Below, piece by piece: positions 58,146 through 64,000 of a stretch of DNA of 64,000 nt. A program made the position numbers and the translations under genes. Below the pieces are notes generated by a model. The model searched no databases. It was not told the origin of the DNA and was given only the letters and a program-made list of their open reading frames with translations. Positions within the stretch are counted from its first letter, which is position 1. Every line of letters starts with the position of its first letter. The stretch lies in the NCBI RefSeq assembly GCF_000719955.1, contig NZ_JOII01000029.1, positions 14,063-78,062 on the forward strand, read 5' to 3'. The DNA comes from Streptomyces albidoflavus (GTDB lineage Bacteria > Actinomycetota > Actinomycetes > Streptomycetales > Streptomycetaceae).

Positions 58146-58371
58146 GCCGGTCAGCCTGCCATCCGCGGACGGCGTGGCGGACATCGTTCAGCCGCCGTTC
58201 ACCCAGTGATCAACCACACCGCCGGCCGGGCAGGTGTGTGGCCGCCACCCTGGTGCGGAAATCGATCACATGGCATCGTCGGCCCCATCGCACCGCCCTC
58301 GTACCCCGTCGGCCACCCACCCGGCGGCGCGGGGCGCGGGCACCGAGTACGCACCGCACGGGAGCCGCCCC

Positions 58372-60354
58372 ATGACGACCGCCGAACCGCAGCCCCAGCC
58401 GCTCTGGCAGCCCACCGAGGAGCGCGTCGCGCAAGCCGCGGTGACCCGTTTCCAGAGCTGGGCGGCCGAGCACCACGGCGCCCCCGCCGACGGCGGCTAC
58501 CCGGCCCTGCACCGCTGGTCCGTCGAGGAGCTCGACACCTTCTGGCAGGCCGTCACCGAGTGGTTCGGCGTCCGCTTCGACACCCCGGCCGAGCGCGTGC
58601 TGGGGGAGCGCTCCATGCCGGGCGCCCAGTGGTTCCCCGGCGCCACCCTGAACTACGCCGAACACGCCCTGCGCGCCGCCGCCGACCGGCCCGACGCCCC
58701 CGCCCTCCTGCACGTCGACGAGACCGGCACCGTCGGCCCCACCTCCTGGGCGGAGCTGCGCCGCCAGGTCGGCTCGCTCGCCGCCGAACTCCGCGCCCTC
58801 GGCGTCGAGCCGGGCGACCGGGTCAGCGGCTACCTGCCCAACATCCCGCAGGCCGTCGTCGCCCTGCTCGCCTCCGCCGCCGTCGGCGCCGTCTGGACCT
58901 CCTGCGCCCCCGACTTCGGCGCCCGCAGCGTCCTCGACCGCTTCCAGCAGGTCGAACCCGTCGTCCTCTTCACCGTCGACGGCTACCGCTACGGAGGCAA
59001 GGAGCACGACCGCCGCGACACCGTCGCCGAACTCCGCGCCGCCCTGCCCTCGCTGCGCGCCGTCGTCCACATCCCGCTCCTCGGCACCCCCGCCCCCGAG
59101 GGCGCCCGCGACTGGGCCGGCCTGGTCGCCGCCGACACCGAGCCGGTCTTCACCCCGGTCCCCTTCGACCACCCGCTGTGGGTCCTGTACTCCTCCGGGA
59201 CGACCGGCCTGCCCAAGGCCATCGTCCAGACGCAGGGCGGCATCCTCCTCGAACACCTCAAACAGCTCGGCCTCCACTGCGACCTGGGCCCCGAGGACCG
59301 CTTCTTCTGGTACACCTCCACCGGCTGGATGATGTGGAACTTCCTCGTCTCCGGCCTCCTCACCGGCACCACCGTCGTCCTCTACGACGGCAGCCCCGGC
59401 TATCCGGACACCGGCGCCCAGTGGCGCGTGGCCGAACGCACCGGCGCCACCCTCTACGGCACTTCGGCGGCGTACGTCATGGCCTGCCGCAAGGCCGGCG
59501 TCCACCCCGCCCGCGACCACGACCTCTCCCGCGTCCAGTGCGTCGCCACCACCGGCTCCCCGCTGCCGCCGGACGGATTCCGCTGGCTCCACGACGAGTT
59601 CGCCGAGGCCGGCTCCGACCTGTGGATCGCCTCCGTCAGCGGTGGCACCGACGTGTGCAGCTGCTTCGCCGGCGCCGTCCCCACCCTCCCCGTGCACATC
59701 GGTGAACTCCAGGCCCCCTGCCTCGGCACCGACCTCCAGGCCTGGGACCCCGCCGGCCGCCCGCTGACCGAGGAGGTCGGCGAACTGGTCGTCACCAACC
59801 CGATGCCGTCCATGCCGGTCCACTTCTGGAACGACCCCGACGGCAGCCGCTACCACGACAGTTACTTCGACACCTACGAGGGCGTCTGGCGGCACGGCGA
59901 CTGGATCACCGTCACCGACCGGGGCTCCGTCGTCATCCACGGCCGCTCCGACTCCACCCTCAACCGCCAGGGCGTCCGCATGGGGTCGGCCGACATCTAC
60001 GAGGTCGTGGAACGGCTTCCGGAGATCCGCGAATCCCTGGTCATCGGCGTGGAACAGGCCGACGGCGGCTACTGGATGCCGCTCTTCGTCCACCTCGCCG
60101 ACGGCGCCGTCCTCGACGACGGCCTCCGCGAGAAGATCAAGAAGGCGATCCGCCACAGCCTCTCCCCGCGCCACGTCCCGGACGAGGTCATCGAGGTCCC
60201 CGGCGTCCCGCACACCCTCACCGGCAAGCGCATCGAGGTCCCCGTCAAGCGCCTCATGCAGGGAACCCCGCTGGAGAAGGCGGTCAACCCGGGCTCCGTC
60301 GACCGCCTGGACCTCCTCCAGCACTACGCCGACCTGGCCCGCGCCCGCAGCTGA
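58372..60354 (+). CDS. Acetoacetyl-CoA synthetase
   Basis: This 660-residue adenylate-forming enzyme joins acetoacetate and CoA using ATP. Visible are the N-terminal acetoacetate-ligase segment (QWFPGATLNYAEHALR), the ATP-binding LYSSGTTGLPKAIVQ loop near residue 273, FFWYTSTGWMMWNFLVSG, GGTDVCSCFAG, HGDWITVTDRGSVVIHGRSDSTLNRQGVRMG and the C-terminal catalytic Lys in PHTLTGKRIEVPVKR. GGGAG precedes ATG 58372, and the frame open further upstream has no site. It allows use of acetoacetate. Followed by a gene of unknown function behind a long inverted repeat. Confidence 0.93.
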   Translation: MTTAEPQPQPLWQPTEERVAQAAVTRFQSWAAEHHGAPADGGYPALHRWSVEELDTFWQAVTEWFGVRFDTPAERVLGERSMPGAQWFPGATLNYAEHALRAAADRPDAPALLHVDETGTVGPTSWAELRRQVGSLAAELRALGVEPGDRVSGYLPNIPQAVVALLASAAVGAVWTSCAPDFGARSVLDRFQQVEPVVLFTVDGYRYGGKEHDRRDTVAELRAALPSLRAVVHIPLLGTPAPEGARDWAGLVAADTEPVFTPVPFDHPLWVLYSSGTTGLPKAIVQTQGGILLEHLKQLGLHCDLGPEDRFFWYTSTGWMMWNFLVSGLLTGTTVVLYDGSPGYPDTGAQWRVAERTGATLYGTSAAYVMACRKAGVHPARDHDLSRVQCVATTGSPLPPDGFRWLHDEFAEAGSDLWIASVSGGTDVCSCFAGAVPTLPVHIGELQAPCLGTDLQAWDPAGRPLTEEVGELVVTNPMPSMPVHFWNDPDGSRYHDSYFDTYEGVWRHGDWITVTDRGSVVIHGRSDSTLNRQGVRMGSADIYEVVERLPEIRESLVIGVEQADGGYWMPLFVHLADGAVLDDGLREKIKKAIRHSLSPRHVPDEVIEVPGVPHTLTGKRIEVPVKRLMQGTPLEKAVNPGSVDRLDLLQHYADLARARS

Positions 60355-60381
60355 GACGCCACTGTCAGTGACGGTGGTTAC

Positions 60382-60414
60382 GGTGAGTGAGTAAGTCGGT
60401 ACTGCTCACTCACC
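60382..60414 (+). promoter_or_regulatory. 10-bp inverted repeat upstream of hypothetical gene 60428
   Basis: GGTGAGTGAG (60382-60391) and CTCACTCACC (60405-60414) form a perfect inverted repeat with a 13-nt centre, TAAGTCGGTACTG. It ends 13 nt before the start codon and overlaps the likely promoter. An operator or a translation-blocking hairpin are both possible. Confidence 0.6.
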
Positions 60415-60427
60415 AGGGGGACCCTGC

Positions 60428-61315
60428 ATGACCACGACCCACCCGACCCCGCGCCAGCTGCTGCGCCGCGAGATCGCCGGCACCCTCGGCCTGCTCGCCT
60501 CCGCCGACGACCTCGCGGCCATGCGCCGCTACCGCACCTTCCTCTTCGAGGACCATCGCACCTACCTCCAGCAGGCCGAGGCACTGCTCCGCTCCCTCGC
60601 GGCCCAGGGCCGCACCACCTCCGTCGTCCTCTTCGACCCTGCCGAGTTCGCCCGCTTCTGCGCCCAGGAGGGCCTGGACCCGGACACGACCGACAGCAGG
60701 GCCCGGTACACGGCGGAGGCCGCCGCCCTCGGCCCCTGCATCCTCCACGAGGGCGAACCCCTCCCCGAGCTGCTCGGGAGCCTGGTCGCCGAATCCCTCC
60801 GCCAGGCCACCTGGGAGTACGCGAGCGACCTCCTGGACGAGCTGGGCGACTGCCCGCGCTGCGCCACCCCGCTCGCCCACCACGCCCAGCGCCGGGCCGC
60901 GCACCTCCTGGGCGCCGCCCTCGACACCACCGCCCCCGGCCACCACCAGCTCGTCTGCTCCCTGACCACCGCGGGCCGCACCCTGCTCGCCGCCCTGCAC
61001 GCCGACACCCGCACCGCCGGCGAAGCCCTGCTCGACCACGAGGAGACCGTCGACTTCACCACCCTGCTCGCCTGCGCCCTCGCCCTGCCCGCCCCCGCCG
61101 GACTCGTCATGCGCAGCAGGGTGGAGGGAGAGCCCGAAGAGGTCCGCGGCTGGCGCCTCAGGGCGGGCCGCGCCCAGCCACTGACCGCCGCCGAGGTCTT
61201 CGACGCCTACTGCACCGACCCCGTCACCGGCGAACCGGTCGCTCCCGAACCGGGCGTCGAGTACCGCGCGGGCACCCCGCTCGACGATGACCACGGCCCG
61301 GACACCTGCCACTGA
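60428..61315 (+). CDS. Hypothetical protein of 295 residues
   Basis: This soluble protein has a helical N-terminus (PTPRQLLRREIAGTLGLLASADDLAAMRRYRTFLFEDHRTYLQQAEALLRSL), a central LDELGDCPRCATPLAHHAQRR segment (two Cys plus His that could bind zinc) and an acidic C-terminus. I recognise no domain and cannot assign a function. AGGGGGACC lies just before ATG 60428. The inverted repeat directly upstream suggests specific regulation. Convergent to ptsI with a perfect palindromic terminator between. Confidence 0.75.
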   Translation: MTTTHPTPRQLLRREIAGTLGLLASADDLAAMRRYRTFLFEDHRTYLQQAEALLRSLAAQGRTTSVVLFDPAEFARFCAQEGLDPDTTDSRARYTAEAAALGPCILHEGEPLPELLGSLVAESLRQATWEYASDLLDELGDCPRCATPLAHHAQRRAAHLLGAALDTTAPGHHQLVCSLTTAGRTLLAALHADTRTAGEALLDHEETVDFTTLLACALALPAPAGLVMRSRVEGEPEEVRGWRLRAGRAQPLTAAEVFDAYCTDPVTGEPVAPEPGVEYRAGTPLDDDHGPDTCH

Positions 61316-61327
61316 CCGCACACAGCG

Positions 61328-61357
61328 GGGGCGTCCTCCCGGCCGGGAGGACGCCCC
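61328..61357. terminator. Perfect 30-bp palindrome between hypothetical gene and ptsI
   Basis: GGGGCGTCCTCCCGG (61328-61342) is followed directly by CCGGGAGGACGCCCC (61343-61357). It serves both convergent transcripts. Confidence 0.85.
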
Positions 61358-61392
61358 TGAGCAGGCGGGTGAGGCAGACCCCACCGCCGGTG

Positions 61393-63063
61393 TCACTCCC
61401 CGGACAGCACCGCCTGCGCCGCCGCCCGCGCCTCGTCCGCCGACTCGGTGGCCCGCGCCGCCGCGGCGGCCCGCTCGCACTGCGCCAGCGTGTACTTGGC
61501 CAGCGTCGTCCGCACGTACGGGATCGAGGCCGCGCCCATCGACAAGGAGGTGACCCCCAGCCCGGTCAGCACACAGGCCAGCAGCGGATCGGAGGCCGCC
61601 TCGCCACACACCCCGCAGCTCTTCCCCTCGGCCCGGCCCGCCTCGGCCGCCATCGCGACCAGGTCCAGCAACGCCGGCTGCCACGGGTCCTGGAGCCGCG
61701 ACACCGCGCCCACCTGCCGGTCGGCGGCGAAGGTGTACTGCGCCAGGTCGTTGGTGCCCAGCGACAGGAACTCGACCTCCTGGAGCACCGAGCGCGCCCG
61801 CAGCGCCGCCGACGGGATCTCCACCATGGCCCCGAACTTGGCGTGCAGCCCCGCCTCCCGGCAGGCGTCCGCGAACGCCTTGGCGTCGGCGCGGTCGGCG
61901 ACCATCGGCGCCATGACCTCCAGGTGCACCGGAAGCCCCTCCGCCGCACGCGCCAGCGCGGTCAGTTGGGTCCGCAGCACGTCCGGGTGGTCCAGCAGGC
62001 TGCGCAGCCCGCGCACCCCGAGCGCCGGGTTGGGCTCGTCGGCGGGGGTGAGGAACTCCAGCGGCTTGTCCGCGCCCGCGTCCAGCACCCGCACCACGAC
62101 CCGCCCCTGCGGGAATGCCTCCAGCACCTGCCGGTACGCGGCCGTCTGCTTCTCCTCCGAGGGCGCGCGGGCACTGTCGTCCAGGAAGAGGAACTCGGTC
62201 CGGAACAGCCCGACGCCCTCCGCGCCGGCCTCGACCGCCGCCGCCACGTCACCGGGCCCGCCGATGTTGGCCAGCAGCGGCACCGTGTGCCCGTCCGAGG
62301 TCGCACCGGGGCCGCTCGACGCCGACAGCGCCGCCTTGCGTGCCGCCGCGTCCGCCTCCAGCGCCGCCCGCTTCTCGGCACTCGGGTCCACGAAGACCTC
62401 GCCGGAACTCCCGTCGATCGCGATCTCGGTGCCCTCGCCCAGCTCCCCGGCCCCGGGAAGCGCCACGATCGCCGGGACCCCGAGCGCCCGCGCCAGGATG
62501 GCGCTGTGGCTGGTCGGCCCGCCCTCCTCGGTCACGAAGCCCAGCACCAGCGTCGGGTCGAGCAGCGCGGTGTCCGCCGGCGCCAGATCCCGCGCGATCA
62601 GGATGTACGGCTCGTCGCTGTCCGGCACCCCCGGCATCGGCACACCCAGCAGCCGCGCCACGATCCGGTTCCGCACGTCGTCCAGGTCGGCGACCCGGCC
62701 CGCCAGATACTCACCGGCCCCGGCCAGCAGCGCCCGGTACGAGGCGAAGGCGTCGTAGACGGCACGCTCGGCGGTGCTGCCCACCGCGATCCGCCGCTCC
62801 ACGTCGGCGATCAGCTCCGGGTCCTGCGCCATCATGGCCTGGGCCTCCAGCACGGCCTGGGCCTCGCCGCCCGCCAGATTCCCGCGCGCCATCAGGTCGG
62901 CGGCCACCGCCTCCACGGCCCGCCGCGCCCTGGCCTGCTCGCGCTCCGCCTCCTCGGCGGGGATCTGCTTGGCCGGCGGCTCCAGCACCGCCGTCCCCAT
63001 GTGCCGTACCTCGCCGATGGCCACTCCGTGGCTCACGCCGACGCCTCGCAGCGTTGTCTCCAT
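61393..63063 (-). CDS. ptsI: PTS enzyme I (phosphoenolpyruvate-protein phosphotransferase)
   Basis: This 556-residue enzyme starts the phosphotransferase relay by taking phosphate from phosphoenolpyruvate onto a histidine and passing it to HPr. The phosphorylated histidine is H186 in GGPTSHSAILAR. The PEP-binding region shows AEGVGLFRTEFLFLDD and the metal-binding FLSLGTNDLAQYTFAADR, and GKSCGVCGEAASDPLL carries the catalytic Cys. GGAGA lies just before ATG 63063. It is downstream of crr with a 75-nt gap, and both are probably one transcript. Confidence 0.96.
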   Translation of the reverse strand: METTLRGVGVSHGVAIGEVRHMGTAVLEPPAKQIPAEEAEREQARARRAVEAVAADLMARGNLAGGEAQAVLEAQAMMAQDPELIADVERRIAVGSTAERAVYDAFASYRALLAGAGEYLAGRVADLDDVRNRIVARLLGVPMPGVPDSDEPYILIARDLAPADTALLDPTLVLGFVTEEGGPTSHSAILARALGVPAIVALPGAGELGEGTEIAIDGSSGEVFVDPSAEKRAALEADAAARKAALSASSGPGATSDGHTVPLLANIGGPGDVAAAVEAGAEGVGLFRTEFLFLDDSARAPSEEKQTAAYRQVLEAFPQGRVVVRVLDAGADKPLEFLTPADEPNPALGVRGLRSLLDHPDVLRTQLTALARAAEGLPVHLEVMAPMVADRADAKAFADACREAGLHAKFGAMVEIPSAALRARSVLQEVEFLSLGTNDLAQYTFAADRQVGAVSRLQDPWQPALLDLVAMAAEAGRAEGKSCGVCGEAASDPLLACVLTGLGVTSLSMGAASIPYVRTTLAKYTLAQCERAAAAARATESADEARAAAQAVLSGE

Positions 63064-63138
63064 CTCACTGTCTCCGCTCGTGCGGCGAGCCCGCCGCGTT
63101 GGATGTGGTCGCCCGCCGTAATCCGGCGCCGGGAGCGG

Positions 63139-63588
63139 TCAGTTCCAGCTGAACAGCGGCTGGCCCGCCGCCACGTCCCCATCCTCACGAACACCGGACA
63201 ACTGGTCGGCGACCGCCTCCAGCGCCACCACCGGGCAGACCGGCGACTTGCCGGCGGTCTCCACGGCCGAAGGGTCCCACCGCACCACGGGCTGCCCCTG
63301 GGCAACGGTGTCGCCCTTGCGTACCAGCAGCTCGAACCCCTCACCGTTGAGCTGCACGGTGTCGATCCCGAGGTGGGTGAGCACCCCGCGCCCGGCCTCG
63401 TCCACCACGACGAACGCGTGCGGGTGCAGGGAGACCACGACACCGGCGACCGGGGAGACGGCCTCCGAGGGCTCGCGCACCGGGTCGATCGCGGTACCGG
63501 GCCCCACCATCGCGCCCGAGAAGACCGGGTCGGGCACCGAGGCCAGCCCGACGGCCTGGCCGCTGAGCGGGGACATCACTTCGGTCAT
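63139..63588 (-). CDS. crr: PTS EIIA-Crr (glucose-type IIA)
   Basis: This 149-residue soluble beta-barrel protein carries phosphate to sugar permeases and regulates carbon use. Its two active-site histidines, equivalent to H75 and H90 of E. coli, are H57 (SLHPHAFVVVD) and H72 (VLTHLGIDTV), 15 residues apart. GGAGG lies just before ATG 63588. First gene of crr-ptsI. On the minus strand, weak promoter-like boxes occur near 63660-63720 but cannot be assigned surely. Confidence 0.96.
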   Translation of the reverse strand: MTEVMSPLSGQAVGLASVPDPVFSGAMVGPGTAIDPVREPSEAVSPVAGVVVSLHPHAFVVVDEAGRGVLTHLGIDTVQLNGEGFELLVRKGDTVAQGQPVVRWDPSAVETAGKSPVCPVVALEAVADQLSGVREDGDVAAGQPLFSWN

Positions 63589-63745
63589 GGCGGAACCTCC
63601 GAGAAGATGAGCAGGTCTGAGAAGGACAGGAGAACCGCCGGGCGGACCTGGACGGCACGTTGCCGAGTAGCGTAAGTCATACGAAGTCACGATTCCGCCC
63701 AAGACGTCCTGTTGAAGACGTGGGCCCGTCGCGAGCAGAAACGAT

Positions 63746-63775
63746 TTGCATCGCGACTCCGCGCCTGGGTACAGT
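63746..63775 (+). promoter_or_regulatory. rRNA operon promoter
   Basis: TTGCAT (63746-63751), 18 nt and TACAGT (63770-63775) form a SigHrdB-type promoter reading toward the right edge. A second -10-like box, TAGAGT, lies at 63906-63911. Multiple tandem promoters are normal in Streptomyces rrn operons. Confidence 0.7.
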
Positions 63776-64000
63776 CGACTCCTGCCCAGCGCCGAGCACG
63801 ACATTCGAGCGTGCCGACGGGGCGACCCAAACTCAGCAGATTCCCTGAATCCACTGCATATCCGCATGCCTGCGGACGGTGGTCGGAGGCAGGAAAAAGA
63901 ACTGATAGAGTCGGGAACACGAAATACCGAAGGGAAGCGCCCGGAGGAAAGCCCGAGAGGGTGAGTACAAAGGAAGCGTCCGTTCCTTGAGAACTCAACA
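63776..64000 (+). other. Leader (5' external spacer) of a 16S-23S-5S rRNA operon
   Basis: The end of the window, reading GTACAAAGGAAGCGTCC then GTTCCTTGAGAACTCAACA, matches the conserved spacer just before 16S rRNA in Streptomyces, which includes the CTTGAGAACTCAACA element. Mature 16S sequence (AGAGTTTGATC) is not reached by base 64000. The leader has no ORF worth calling. Confidence 0.8.

Noticed and set aside
56441..58209. The Pro/Arg/Thr-rich extension of the DUF4037 frame as a real protein domain
   Set aside because: It is exactly antisense to the GH31-like gene, is composition-driven, and follows an inserted repeat; I treat it as read-through and only mention it.
63776..64000. 16S rRNA gene within the window
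   Set aside because: Only the conserved leader is present; the mature 16S start is not reached before base 64000.

Overview
The window is chromosomal DNA from a high-GC actinomycete, almost certainly a Streptomyces. The evidence is G/C-rich third codon positions throughout, GTG starts, many genes with a TANNNT box 6-9 nt before the start codon (leaderless type), an rbpA gene with a SigR-type promoter, a DasR-type box in a chitinase promoter, a conservon, and the leader of an rRNA operon at the right edge. From memory, the gene set (crr-ptsI, acetoacetyl-CoA synthetase, rbpA, ppm, chitinase, hisG/hisE, rib operon) resembles one stretch of the S. coelicolor chromosome; I could not check this. 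I found no transposase, integrase, phage gene, CRISPR array or tRNA.

Layout. 1-9.2 kb: a flavin amine oxidase cut by the left edge, a DUF5995 protein, a LysR/EamA divergent pair, a uracil/xanthine permease, a thioesterase, and an MFS/ROK divergent pair around a palindromic operator. 9.2-16.6 kb: intergenic repeats, an NAD(P)-binding protein, then an FMN-riboswitch-controlled operon ribD-ribE-ribM-ribBA-ribH followed by hisE-hisG and a PH-domain protein. 16.6-25.5 kb: an EccA-like AAA+ protein, a uridine-kinase-like P-loop protein, a secreted C39-like peptidase, a GH18 chitinase, an acyl-CoA dehydrogenase, two small hypothetical genes and an Lrp/AsnC regulator. 25.5-36.6 kb: a repeat array, an amidohydrolase, a polyprenol-phosphate mannosyltransferase with a long leader, FxsA, RbpA, an MFS protein, a GDPD/YczE operon divergent from a MocR regulator, and an FtsK-like protein with a 64-residue membrane partner.

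36.8-47 kb: an ankyrin protein, a tiny ORF, a HEAT-repeat protein and then the most unusual locus, a three-gene SMC/kleisin/KITE-like (MksFEB/JetABC-like) operon. It lacks the TOPRIM nuclease (MksG/JetD) expected of a Wadjet defence system, and its last gene overlaps a MOSC-domain gene by 4 nt. 47-64 kb: small metabolic genes, a complete conservon (cvnA-D), a DUF962 protein, a VanX-like dipeptidase, a Nudix hydrolase, a DUF4037 gene that has lost its stop codon at a dispersed repeat, a GH31-like protein without a recognisable catalytic core, acetoacetyl-CoA synthetase, a hypothetical gene behind a 10-bp inverted repeat, the PTS genes ptsI and crr, and finally the promoter and leader of a 16S-23S-5S operon whose genes lie just outside the window.

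Co-working groups. The rib genes make and import riboflavin under FMN feedback. crr and ptsI are two of the general PTS phosphorelay proteins; PTS-imported N-acetylglucosamine and the DasR-type box before the chitinase link them by known Streptomyces physiology. The conservon forms a membrane signalling complex. The three SMC-type genes should form one DNA-loop-extruding or DNA-binding complex. All functional statements are from reading motifs by eye; no database search was run.
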